This document shows positions 1 through 6,787 of a DNA stretch of 14,614 nt, piece by piece (position 1 is the stretch's first letter; every line of letters begins with the position of its first letter). This DNA is from Clostridia bacterium. Lineage in GTDB: Bacteria > Bacillota > Clostridia > Oscillospirales > Ruminococcaceae. Where the stretch lies: positions 1 to 14,614 of the forward strand of contig JAGKVC010000071.1 in the NCBI GenBank assembly GCA_021152595.1, written 5' to 3'. The position numbers were made by a program, and so were the translations under genes. The notes beneath the pieces were generated by a model, which was not told where the DNA came from, searched no databases, and saw only the letters and a program-made list of their open reading frames with translations.

Positions 1-916
1 GTAGCGCCTCGTTGTCGTTTCTGCGGTTACGCTCGTACTGCCACTGCTGGCGCTCCTGATATTCGCGGTATTTCTCAAGCCGCCAGCCGTCCTTTTCCAT
101 CTTCACATCCACCGGCATATTCTCTGCGCGGAATTTCGTCAGGCGCAGCGCAAAATCGGTCAGATCCGGCAGAACATTCTTTTCAACCGCAATGCCGTAA
201 TAGTTGATATACTCCTTTGCGCGGTCTGACGGCTCCGGCGAAATATGCTGCATACAAACCGCATCCAGCGTCAGCTTTCCGTCCCGCGTAATCTCAACAC
301 AGCGGAATGCGACCGCGGCACCGGAAGCATCTCCTGCAAACTGATCCTCTGGTATCCCGAAGAAGATCACATCCTGCTCTGCGAGCGCATCCGCATCCAG
401 CATTGCAAGCAGAAGCTCCGCGGAATTGTCCGCCGGATCCTCCGGTGTCAGAAAGTCAATCACCGGCTGTGCCTGCTCCGGCGTGCGGATGATCTGCGCA
501 GAAAGACTGTACGGTGCATCTGCATGATTCCGTTTTGTCGCGGTATTCATGCCGTTCATTTTGATCTCATCATAATTGTCATGTGAAAGCTCTGTCAGCA
601 CCTCGGTTTCGACAGAATCCCCTGCCGAATATCCGACGGACATCGAATCCTTGCTTCTGCTGATCGCCTCTCTGCCGACCGACACCGCCATGACAAGGCA
701 AGCCGCCATTGCCGCACAGATACCGATTTTCCACGGGCGCGATCTTGTAACAGAAATATCACGCTTCTTCGCGGAAATCGCATCATTCGCGCGTGTGATC
801 TCCGCAGTGCTTTCCGCACCGGAGAGCGGCGTGCCGTTCTCGTTCCACTCTGCAAATTCATCGAGCATATCCTGCGGCAGATTTCCAAGTGCGCGCATCA
901 AATCCTGATCTTTCAT
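1..916 (-). CDS. Probable anti-sigma factor, membrane protein (C-terminus cut by window edge)
   Basis: This reading frame starts at the ATG at 916-914 and stays open to base 1, giving 305 residues without a stop, so the C-terminus is missing. Residues 1-60 are charged and presumably cytoplasmic, residues about 62-80 form one hydrophobic membrane segment, and the rest would lie outside the membrane. The start codon overlaps the stop of the upstream ECF sigma gene (ATGA), so translation is probably coupled. Position, topology and coupling match the usual sigma/anti-sigma pair, in which the cytoplasmic part holds the sigma factor inactive until an external signal arrives. I recognise no zinc-binding HxxxCxxC anti-sigma motif near the N-terminus and no named outer domain. 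The anti-sigma role is therefore inferred from context and topology. Confidence 0.7.
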   Translation of the reverse strand, partial: MKDQDLMRALGNLPQDMLDEFAEWNENGTPLSGAESTAEITRANDAISAKKRDISVTRSRPWKIGICAAMAACLVMAVSVGREAISRSKDSMSVGYSAGDSVETEVLTELSHDNYDEIKMNGMNTATKRNHADAPYSLSAQIIRTPEQAQPVIDFLTPEDPADNSAELLLAMLDADALAEQDVIFFGIPEDQFAGDASGAAVAFRCVEITRDGKLTLDAVCMQHISPEPSDRAKEYINYYGIAVEKNVLPDLTDFALRLTKFRAENMPVDVKMEKDGWRLEKYREYQERQQWQYERNRRNDNEAL

Positions 917-1473
917 ATCAACCCCTCCTCCTTGAGAAATACACGGAGCTTTTCCCGTGTACGTTTCAGGTTCATTTTGATTTTTCCGACGGTTGCGCCG
1001 TGTGCATCCGCGATTTCCTGCGGCGTCTGCATGGCGTAGTAGCGCGCTAGAAATATCATGCGCGAATCCTTTGAGACCGAGCGCAGAAACCGCGTCACAG
1101 CGTCCTGCAATGCGATTTCGTTGACCTGATCTTCCGGATTTTCGTCGGATGCCAGATAAGGTGCAAGCTCCTCAAGCGTTTCTGTCGTCTGACCGCCGCC
1201 GCGTTTTTCTGCACGCTTTGCAGAGAGCCTGTCCAGCGCGAGATTGCGCGTGATGCCGGAGACAAACGCTGTCAGGGAACGCGGCTGTGCCGGCGGAATC
1301 GAATCCCAGAGCTTCAAGAGGACATCATTTGCACATTCCTCCGCGTCCTGTCTGTCCCCGAGAATGCGGAATGCAACCGTGCGGCAGAGCTTGCCGAATT
1401 TCTGCTCACACAGTGCGATCGCCTGCTCATCGCGGTTTGCGAACATCAGCAGAAGATCCTTTTCTGCAACCAT
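913..1473 (-). CDS. ECF-family RNA polymerase sigma factor
   Basis: A 186-residue sigma-70 factor of the extracytoplasmic-function type that would direct RNA polymerase to a small stress or envelope regulon. Region 2 is seen at residues about 35-58 (ILGDRQDAEECANDVLLKLW, the usual D-AEE-x-VF-x-W pattern), continuing through ITRNLALDRLSAKR at 74-87. Region 4, the -35 binding helix-turn-helix, is at about 136-180 (YYAMQTPQEIADAHGATVGK followed by a K/R-rich helix). The frame can be extended upstream to a GTG at 1512. I prefer the ATG at 1473 because AGGAGG lies 8 bases before it and the extension would translate that site. The last bases overlap the next gene by 4 nt. A -10/-35 pair lies about 150 bp upstream. 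The ECF subgroup cannot be settled from this sequence alone. Confidence 0.9.
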   Translation of the reverse strand: MVAEKDLLLMFANRDEQAIALCEQKFGKLCRTVAFRILGDRQDAEECANDVLLKLWDSIPPAQPRSLTAFVSGITRNLALDRLSAKRAEKRGGGQTTETLEELAPYLASDENPEDQVNEIALQDAVTRFLRSVSKDSRMIFLARYYAMQTPQEIADAHGATVGKIKMNLKRTREKLRVFLKEEGLI

Positions 1474-1550
1474 ATCCTGATCCCTCCTTTCCGGAGCTTC
1501 TTGCCCCTTCACCTTATCTGACGGTTTCCGTTCGGGCTGCGTAACGGAAA

Positions 1551-1585
1551 AATTAGAAATTAGAAATTTGAAATGAGAAATGAAG
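1551..1585. repeat. Heptamer array, five 7-bp units (left, AATTAGA/AATGAGA form)
   Basis: Five 7-bp units in tandem: AATTAGA, AATTAGA, AATTTGA, AATGAGA, AATGAAG. The array lies in the 5' leader of the ECF sigma gene. It is the reverse complement of the array at 1710-1737, so the two face each other across about 124 bp that contains the promoters. This is a direct reading of the bases; function unknown. Confidence 0.8.
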
Positions 1586-1587
1586 GT

Positions 1588-1603
1588 GTCCGCTGACGCG
1601 GAC
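1588..1603. other. Perfect 6-bp stem-loop in the sigma-factor leader
   Basis: GTCCGC and GCGGAC form a perfect stem with a TGAC loop. It lies just downstream of the leftward promoter, so it would be at the 5' end of the sigma-factor transcript, directly before the heptamer array. There is no T-tract, so it is not an intrinsic terminator in that direction. It could stabilise the leader or be part of the same repeated element as the heptamers. Confidence 0.5.
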
Positions 1604-1622
1604 GATTTATATATTCTTCTCC

Positions 1623-1652
1623 ATTATAGCACAGAATACGAATAATCGTAAA
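1623..1652 (-). promoter_or_regulatory. Sigma-A-type promoter of the ECF sigma/anti-sigma operon
   Basis: On the minus strand, TTTACG (1652-1647) and a perfect TATAAT (1628-1623) are separated by 18 bases. This would start transcription near 1616 and give a leader of about 140 nt that includes the stem-loop and the heptamer array. I see no second promoter that could be recognised as autoregulated by the ECF factor. Confidence 0.6.
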
Positions 1653-1709
1653 GTATTATATGCGCTTCAGGATTTGAATGAATCGGCATACAGCGCGAAC
1701 AATACAATT

Positions 1710-1737
1710 TCTCATTTCTCATTTCTCATTTCTAATT
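1710..1737. repeat. Heptamer array, four 7-bp units (right, TCTCATT form)
   Basis: TCTCATT three times followed by TCTAATT once, in perfect 7-bp register. Their reverse complements are AATGAGA and AATTAGA, the same units as in the array at 1551-1585. The pair makes a long imperfect inverted repeat around the intergenic promoters, as in a small MITE-like element, although no terminal duplication is obvious. Confidence 0.8.
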
Positions 1738-1750
1738 CTCTTTTTCCCTC

Positions 1751-1779
1751 TTGCTTTTTTTGCATGTTTCTGGTATAAT
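1751..1779 (+). promoter_or_regulatory. Promoter of the membrane protein-trmO-dtxR-mreCD operon
   Basis: TTGCTT (1751-1756), a 17-base spacer and a perfect TATAAT (1774-1779), with an upstream TGG that makes an extended -10. Transcription would start near 1786, about 60 nt before the first gene. The -10 lies inside a perfect 13-bp palindrome (ATAATA-G-TATTAT, 1775-1787) that could be an operator or simply AT-rich chance. Confidence 0.75.
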
Positions 1780-1844
1780 AGTATTATGCGGCTGTATATC
1801 CTGCCGCAGATAAAAAAGATCATGGAAAAAGGAGTCCGGCGGAA

Positions 1845-2813
1845 ATGGATGATCAAAAGAGTTTGGAAGCCCAGCTTCTCGGAGATATGGGCTATGAGGA
1901 TCCGCGCAAGGCGGCACAGCCGAAGGTACAGTATCAGGAATTGAGCGATGATCAGATCGCAATTTTACAGCAGCAGCGTGCCGCAAAAGGTCAGCCGCCC
2001 TATACAGATGAGGAGATCGCCGAGCTGAAAGCCGAGTTCATCGAGCGTCAGCGCACACAGGCGATGGAAGCAGCAATGGCTGCACAGGCTGAGGCACAGA
2101 AGGCAGCCGCTGCCGCGATGCTCGCGGAACCGGAGGATTATTCCCAGCCGGAGCGCAAGCCGCAGCATGAAGCACTGCCGCAGGTCGATGCAAGCGCACT
2201 GCTCGAGGAGCCTGCTCCGGAGCCGGAGCGCAAGGTCGTCTTCAATCAGGAGGATCTCGAGGCGGCTAAGATGTCCGCGGCAAAGCGTGCAAGCGACAGC
2301 CTCAAGGAGGTTCCTGCACAGACCGCTGAACAGCAGAAGCGCGCCCGTGAGGAAATGGCGCTGCTCCGTCTTCAGCAGCAGGAGGAGCTTGCTGCAAAGG
2401 GCTTCACAACTTCGATTTTCCTGACGGTCATGGGCGTCATTGCAGGCGCACTGACAATCATGTTTGCTGCCGGTGCCTATCCGGATCCGGATAATGTCGT
2501 CGGTCTTTTCAAGTTCTTTGATAAATGCTATCTGCTGCTCGGCGTGATCCTGATTATTCTTGCGATCACGGTCGTGCTGCGTGTAAAAAAGGTCAAGGGC
2601 ATGGTGAACTTCCTGTTCGCGCTCAATGCGATCCTGCTGATTATCCCCGGAAGTGTCCTGCTGCTCTCTGAGAAGAAGAATGCACCGGGCGGCATCGCTG
2701 TCTGCGTCGGCTATGTGCTTGCGATTGTCCTCAGCTTTGTAATCGTCTTTATCACATCCACAAGCGACAAGCTCAACGCCTACTACGCAAAGAGCGATAT
2801 CATGTATGACTGA
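1845..2813 (+). CDS. Four-helix membrane protein with long Gln/Ala/Glu-rich N-terminal region, unknown function
   Basis: I do not recognise a family. The 322-residue protein has two parts. Residues 1-185 are hydrophilic, rich in Gln, Ala and Glu, and probably largely helical or coiled coil (for example the Ala/Gln/Glu stretch at about 65-95 and the Lys/Arg/Glu/Gln stretch at 160-185), with proline-rich linkers near 95-130. Residues 186-322 hold four hydrophobic segments at about 189-209, 229-246, 254-274 and 283-304. There is no signal peptide, so the N-terminal half is probably cytoplasmic. The ATG at 1845 follows AAAGGAG by 10 bases. It is the first gene after the operon promoter, and its last 8 nt overlap the start of trmO. 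The link to MreC/MreD downstream hints at an envelope role, but that is only inference. Confidence 0.75.
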   Translation: MDDQKSLEAQLLGDMGYEDPRKAAQPKVQYQELSDDQIAILQQQRAAKGQPPYTDEEIAELKAEFIERQRTQAMEAAMAAQAEAQKAAAAAMLAEPEDYSQPERKPQHEALPQVDASALLEEPAPEPERKVVFNQEDLEAAKMSAAKRASDSLKEVPAQTAEQQKRAREEMALLRLQQQEELAAKGFTTSIFLTVMGVIAGALTIMFAAGAYPDPDNVVGLFKFFDKCYLLLGVILIILAITVVLRVKKVKGMVNFLFALNAILLIIPGSVLLLSEKKNAPGGIAVCVGYVLAIVLSFVIVFITSTSDKLNAYYAKSDIMYD

Positions 2814-3519
2814 TTCCGGCAGCCTGCAAATCGAACCGATCGCTGAGATCCGGACGGATTTCCGTGAAAAATTCGGTCTTCCGCGTCAGAGCGGACTGGT
2901 TCCCGAGCTGCGCGGTGAGATCATTTTCCGTCCGGCATACAGCCATCCGGATGCGGTCAGAGGACTGGAAAAATTTTCGCATCTCTGGCTCATCTGGGGC
3001 TTTCATGCCGCACAGAAGCAGAACGGAAAAGGCTGGTCCGCGACGGTGCGGCCGCCGCGCCTCGGCGGAAATACCCGGATCGGCGTTTTTGCAACACGCG
3101 CGCCGTACCGGCCGAATCCGCTGGGGCTTTCCTGCGTCAGACTGGAACAGGTCGATGCCGCCGCACAGCCCGTCCGGCTCATTGTCTCCGGAATTGACCT
3201 GCTGGACGGCACCCCGATCTACGATATCAAACCCTATATTCCGCTCGCAGACTGCAAGCCCGATGCCGCCGAGGGCTATACCGCCCAGACACGGCAGCAT
3301 CTGCTCGAGGTCGATTTTCCGGCGGAGCTGCTCGCACTTCTGCCTGCGGAGAAACAGCAGGCTGCAATCGACGTTCTGTCGCTCGATCCGCGTCCGGGCT
3401 ATTCGGATGATCCGGAGCGGCAGTACGGCGTTTCCTATGCCGGCATGGACATCCGGTTTCACGTCTCCGGCAGCCGCCTGACAGTCTGCAAAGTCATCCC
3501 TGTCCAAGAAAAGGAGTAA
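2806..3519 (+). CDS. trmO: tRNA (N6-threonylcarbamoyladenosine(37)-N6)-methyltransferase TrmO (TsaA-like)
   Basis: TrmO uses S-adenosylmethionine to methylate the N6 of t6A at position 37 of certain threonine tRNAs, which fine-tunes decoding. The length of 237 residues is close to E. coli TrmO. Family features are visible in order: the N-terminal IAEIRTDF strand and GLPRQSGLVPEL (24-35), FSHLWLIWGFH (57-67), RPPRLGG (82-88), the hallmark VFATRAPYRPNPLGLSCVRL (94-113), GIDLLDGTPIYDIKPYIP (129-146), and a C-terminal DPRPGYSDDPERQYGVSYAG (194-213). The ATG overlaps the end of the upstream membrane protein by 8 nt with only a weak ribosome site, so translation is probably coupled. The next gene begins 4 nt after the stop. 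The assignment is strong; the target tRNA in this organism is inferred from the family. Confidence 0.93.
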   Translation: MTDSGSLQIEPIAEIRTDFREKFGLPRQSGLVPELRGEIIFRPAYSHPDAVRGLEKFSHLWLIWGFHAAQKQNGKGWSATVRPPRLGGNTRIGVFATRAPYRPNPLGLSCVRLEQVDAAAQPVRLIVSGIDLLDGTPIYDIKPYIPLADCKPDAAEGYTAQTRQHLLEVDFPAELLALLPAEKQQAAIDVLSLDPRPGYSDDPERQYGVSYAGMDIRFHVSGSRLTVCKVIPVQEKE

Positions 3520-3523
3520 CATT

Positions 3524-3922
3524 ATGGCAAAGCTATATGAATCCGGCGAAAACTATCTGGAAACAATTCTGATGCTGCATCTGCACGAGAACTTCGTGCG
3601 TGCGGTCGATATTGCACATGAGATGGATGTCTCGAAGCCGAGCGTCAGCCGTGCAATGGGCATCCTGCGTGACGGCGGCTTTATCAATATCGCTGACGAC
3701 GGCAACATCACCCTGACGGACAGCGGCAAAGAGGTCGCCGAGCGGATCTATGAGCGGCATCTGGTACTCTCCCACTGGCTGATGGATCTCGGTGTCTCGC
3801 CGGAAACTGCCGTCGAGGATGCGTGCAAAATGGAGCATGATATCAGCGTCGAGTCCTTTCAGGCGCTCAAGGATCATCTCCGCAAAGCACATCCGAATGT
3901 CCAGCTTGATTTTGAGAAATAA
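3524..3922 (+). CDS. DtxR/MntR-family metal-dependent transcriptional regulator
   Basis: A 132-residue regulator with an N-terminal winged helix (HTH at about 26-50, VDIAHEMDVSKPSVSRAMGI) and the metal-binding dimerisation domain (about 70-125). It lacks the C-terminal SH3-like domain of full-length DtxR and so has MntR-like length. By manual alignment the metal ligands are E13, H79, C101, E104 and H105. The ACKMEH segment (100-105) has Cys where MntR has Glu99, as in DtxR/IdeR (Cys102-x2-Glu-His), which favours iron over manganese. N10 stands where MntR has Asp8 and DtxR has Met10. AAGGAG lies 7 bases before the ATG, within the end of trmO. A DtxR-type box lies upstream of feoAB in this window (9169-9187), a plausible target. 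Metal identity is not proven. Confidence 0.9.
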   Translation: MAKLYESGENYLETILMLHLHENFVRAVDIAHEMDVSKPSVSRAMGILRDGGFINIADDGNITLTDSGKEVAERIYERHLVLSHWLMDLGVSPETAVEDACKMEHDISVESFQALKDHLRKAHPNVQLDFEK

Positions 3923-3976
3923 CCGCGGATTCTGACAGATTAAAAAAAGAGAACCGCTTAAAAGGAGCAGCAAAAC

Positions 3977-4843
3977 ATGAATCTCAATGCATTTTTCCGC
4001 AGCGCAAAATTCCGCGTCATGCTGTGTATTCTTGCGCTGCTGACCGGCATCCTGCTCTACTCGCTGAAATCCGGCGCGCATACCGATTATCTCACGCGGA
4101 TGATGCAGAGCATCAGCGCACCGGCGCGAAAGGCATCCTCTGCGATCTCCGGAGAGGTCAACGAGAAGCTCGATACCTATTTTGAATCCAAGGCATACCG
4201 CGATGAAAATGCCCGTCTGCGCAAGGAAATCTCCGCGCTGAACGAGCAGCTCATCGGCTATGATGATGCGATGGAGGAGCTGGAGGCGCTCCGCGATCAG
4301 CTCGGCATCAAGCAGAAGCACCGCGATTTCAAGCTCTCTGAGCCCTGCAAGGTGCTGATGCCCGTCGCAAATGATCTGACGCACAGCTTCCTCATTGATC
4401 AGGGCGAGGACGACGGCATCACGCTCGATGCGCCCGTGATCTGCTCGGAGGGACTGATCGGTGTCGTCACGGAGCTGAGCGCCCACTATGCAACCGTCAC
4501 GACCATGCTCTCGCCGGAGCTTTCGATCGGCGCTGTGATCCTGCAAACCGGTGACAGCGGCATTGTCGAGGGCGATCTGCGCTATGCGGTCAATGACCGT
4601 GCAAAAATGATGTATATTGATGAGCACAGCACCGCGAAAGAGGGCGATCTCATCATCACCGCCGGTACAACCGGCTTATTCCCCTACGGCTTGCAGGTCG
4701 GCAGCATCACCGAGACCGGACTTGAGGAAAGCGGTCTGGCACGCTATGCGATCCTTGCGCCGTCCGTAGATTTTTCTGCGCTGGAATCGGTCACGGTCCT
4801 GCTCGACTTTGAAGGAAAGGGTGAGACCTTTGGCGAAGGCTAA
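3977..4843 (+). CDS. mreC: Rod-shape-determining protein MreC
   Basis: MreC is a membrane-anchored scaffold of the elongasome; its outer part organises the peptidoglycan synthases RodA/PBP2 along MreB filaments. The 288-residue protein has a short cytoplasmic start, one membrane segment (about 13-30), a coiled coil (about 62-112) and the two small beta domains of the family (about 120-280). These include the typical GLIGVVTELSAHYATVTTML region (163-182) and GDLIITAGTTGLFPYGLQVG (about 223-242). AAGGAG lies 8 bases before the ATG. A 54-nt gap separates it from the metalloregulator, with no terminator visible. mreD overlaps its end. mreB is not upstream and no PBP2 gene follows, so this is a split mre locus. 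Confidence 0.93.
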   Translation: MNLNAFFRSAKFRVMLCILALLTGILLYSLKSGAHTDYLTRMMQSISAPARKASSAISGEVNEKLDTYFESKAYRDENARLRKEISALNEQLIGYDDAMEELEALRDQLGIKQKHRDFKLSEPCKVLMPVANDLTHSFLIDQGEDDGITLDAPVICSEGLIGVVTELSAHYATVTTMLSPELSIGAVILQTGDSGIVEGDLRYAVNDRAKMMYIDEHSTAKEGDLIITAGTTGLFPYGLQVGSITETGLEESGLARYAILAPSVDFSALESVTVLLDFEGKGETFGEG

Positions 4844-5411
4844 GCAAAAGCCGCTGCGTCAGCGCCGGACAAGCTCCGAGCAGCGCACAAGGCGGCGCAA
4901 TCTCATCCGCAAAGTGCTGAGTCTGCTGCTGCTCATCCTCTGTGTCCTCCCGATGCTCGGCGGCGGTTTGCAGCCGCTCTGGGTGATTCCGGCTGCGCTC
5001 TGCATCTGCATGAACGAGGATCTGTATTTCTGCATGGGTGCCGGTGTGATCGCAGGCTTCGGCATCGACCTTGCATGCGGCAGTGTGCTGGGTGCGAATG
5101 CGATCTATATGGTAATCGTCTGCACGGCAGTCTGCCTCCTCTTTGAGCAGATTCTGCGGCGTACCTTCCTGCACTATTTTATCCTGACGGCTGCGGCAGT
5201 CTTTTTGCAGTGCAGCCTGCGCTATCTGGTGACGGTCGGGATCTTCCGCACCGAGGGCAGGGAGCTGTTCTGGGGCAGGATTCTCATGCCCTGCGCGCTG
5301 CTGACGCTCGCCGCTGCGGTGATCGTCTGGCTGCTCTATCTGCCGCTCTCGCGCCTGCTGACAAAGCGTGTCCGCTCAATGGATGCCGCTGCAATCCGGC
5401 GTGATATCTAA
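4830..5411 (+). CDS. mreD: Rod-shape-determining protein MreD
   Basis: MreD is a small multi-helix membrane protein that works with MreC in the elongasome. The 193 residues begin with a very basic cytoplasmic tail (residues 3-28, many Arg/Lys), followed by about five hydrophobic segments (roughly 29-45, 48-62, 66-84, 88-107 and 115-138, then 150-175). The pattern and the position directly behind mreC support the call, since MreD is poorly conserved in sequence. I choose the TTG at 4830 because AAGGGTGA lies just upstream at proper spacing. Another TTG at 4809 would add seven residues but lacks such a site. Either start overlaps mreC, so translation is coupled. The C-terminus ends shortly before a bidirectional terminator. 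Confidence 0.85.
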   Translation: MAKAKQKPLRQRRTSSEQRTRRRNLIRKVLSLLLLILCVLPMLGGGLQPLWVIPAALCICMNEDLYFCMGAGVIAGFGIDLACGSVLGANAIYMVIVCTAVCLLFEQILRRTFLHYFILTAAAVFLQCSLRYLVTVGIFRTEGRELFWGRILMPCALLTLAAAVIVWLLYLPLSRLLTKRVRSMDAAAIRRDI

Positions 5412-5456
5412 GGTCTCTCCGACGGATCAGGAATGAGTGCTTTGCCCTCAAACTCC

Positions 5457-5481
5457 TTCCAAAGGGATGATCCCTTTGGAA
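5457..5481. repeat. Perfect 11-bp inverted repeat with 3-nt loop
   Basis: TTCCAAAGGGA and TCCCTTTGGAA flank a TGA loop. It lies between mreD and the bidirectional terminator. No T-tract follows on the plus strand. A stand-alone palindrome of this kind in an intergenic region is typical of a dispersed repeat or an mRNA 3'-end stabiliser; copies elsewhere in the genome cannot be seen from here. Confidence 0.6.
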
Positions 5482-5507
5482 TCCCAATTTTATATACGGA
5501 TAAAAAC

Positions 5508-5549
5508 AAAGCCGTTCCAATGAAATAAATTGGAGCGGCTTTCTTTTAT
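5508..5549 (+). terminator. Bidirectional intrinsic terminator between mreD and the lipoprotein gene
   Basis: AAAGCCGTTCCAAT (5508-5521) and ATTGGAGCGGCTTT (5529-5542) form a 14-bp stem with one wobble pair and a 7-nt loop. CTTTTATT follows on the plus strand. On the minus strand the stem is followed by GTTTTTAT, so it can also end the convergent lipoprotein transcript. Confidence 0.85.
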
Positions 5550-5632
5550 TCACATATAAACATGCGGTCTGGAGATAATATTCCCGGCGAGGAAGCGAGG
5601 AGTCCCCATTCTAAATCCATCAGAGATACCAC

Positions 5633-6706
5633 TTAGCCTGCGGCGGTCAGATAACCGGGCGTATCCGGTGTGTCGATCCGCGCATATTCTGCGGAGTTAT
5701 TGGCTTCGTCATATTTCGTGCCGTTTCCGCCGACAAGATTCACACAGCCCGTAAACGGTTCATACGTCTTCGACATATCGTAGAGCTTCCACTGGTCGGA
5801 GACAATGATCTCTTTGAGCGACTCGCAGTGATCGAACATCTTATCAATCGTATAGACTTTTTCCGTATTGAAGCCGCTGAGATTGACCTTTTCAAGCGAA
5901 ACGCAATAGCTGAACATCGAATAAAAGGTGAACAGATGCTCCGTATGCCAGCCGCTGAGATCCAGCTCCTTCAGGCTGGCGCAGTTCTCGAACATCATAG
6001 AAAGATCGGCAAAGTTTGTCGCATCCATACCGGAAAGATCAAGCGTTTCCAGCTTGCCGCATTCATCAAACATGCCGGAGAGCTTTGTCACTTTCGGGCA
6101 TGCAAAGCCATTCAGATTGATCGACTTCAGTTCCCAGCAATCGGCAAACATGTAGGTCAGCTCCTCTACGCTGTCCGTTTTCAGACCGCTCAGATCAAGC
6201 GTTTCGAGCTTCCGGCAGTTATTGAACATACCGACCATGGTCGTGACATGCGAGGTATCCATGCTGCCGAGCAGGATCTGCTTCGCTTCGCTGCCCCAGA
6301 ACATATATGACATATTCGTCACCGCAGAAGCGTCCGCCTTGGTCAAATCAATGGACGGCGCGTAGATATCCTCAAACAGCTTGGTGCAGTCCTCCGGCAG
6401 GACAGTTCCCTCCTGCGCAATGACCGCCGTCACTTCATCTTTATTCTCATAAGGGGAGAGATCCTCTTTTGTGACCGCGCCCGAAAGCGTCAGTACGCCG
6501 GTGCCTTCATCAAACGAGGCGCCGCCGTCCGATTTCTTTCCGGATGCCGGCTTCTCAGAAGATTCCGAGGAACCCTGATTGCTTCCCTGCGATGCAGGTG
6601 CATCTGCCGTACTGTCGTCACCGCCTCCGCAGGCAGTCAGCGTGCCGCAGAGCAGCATTGCGCTCAGGATGATTGCGGTATTCCGAAAGAGCTTGTTCTT
6701 TTTCAT
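5633..6706 (-). CDS. Surface lipoprotein with BspA-like (DUF285) leucine-rich repeats
   Basis: A 357-residue secreted lipoprotein. The signal peptide is clear: basic start, hydrophobic core at 10-23, and a lipobox LTAC with the lipid-modified Cys at residue 26. A low-complexity Ser/Gly/Lys/Glu linker (27-62) follows. Residues about 130-320 contain seven DUF285 repeats with a 25-26 residue period, each with a Met-Phe pair (Phe at 136, 161, 187, 213, 239, 265 and 291). In six of them a Cys follows the Phe by three residues, and a LETLDLSG-like strand follows. Such repeats occur in surface proteins of gut bacteria that bind host or microbial ligands; the ligand here is unknown. AAGGAAG lies 7 bases before the ATG. 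The gene follows glmU on the same strand and could share its transcript. Confidence 0.88.
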   Translation of the reverse strand: MKKNKLFRNTAIILSAMLLCGTLTACGGGDDSTADAPASQGSNQGSSESSEKPASGKKSDGGASFDEGTGVLTLSGAVTKEDLSPYENKDEVTAVIAQEGTVLPEDCTKLFEDIYAPSIDLTKADASAVTNMSYMFWGSEAKQILLGSMDTSHVTTMVGMFNNCRKLETLDLSGLKTDSVEELTYMFADCWELKSINLNGFACPKVTKLSGMFDECGKLETLDLSGMDATNFADLSMMFENCASLKELDLSGWHTEHLFTFYSMFSYCVSLEKVNLSGFNTEKVYTIDKMFDHCESLKEIIVSDQWKLYDMSKTYEPFTGCVNLVGGNGTKYDEANNSAEYARIDTPDTPGYLTAAG

Positions 6707-6759
6707 GATTTTACTTCCTTTCCATAGATGTCAGACTTGGATGCTGTATCTGTATGCAG

Positions 6760-6772
6760 CGGATCAGATCCG
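6760..6772. repeat. Perfect 13-bp palindrome in the glmU-lipoprotein gap
   Basis: CGGATC-A-GATCCG lies in the 81-bp gap between the stop of glmU and the start of the lipoprotein gene. No T-tract follows, so it is not a terminator. It could be a weak regulator site or mRNA hairpin; the stem is too short to say more. Confidence 0.35.
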
Positions 6773-6787
6773 TGCAGTACATGCGGA

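Noticed and set aside
2800..3522. A 240-codon minus-strand frame opposite trmO
   Set aside because: TrmO motifs are unambiguous on the plus strand and the antisense product matches nothing.
3533..4627. A 364-codon minus-strand open frame opposite the DtxR regulator and mreC
   Set aside because: Both plus-strand genes are well supported; the antisense frame has shadow-like composition and crosses two gene boundaries.
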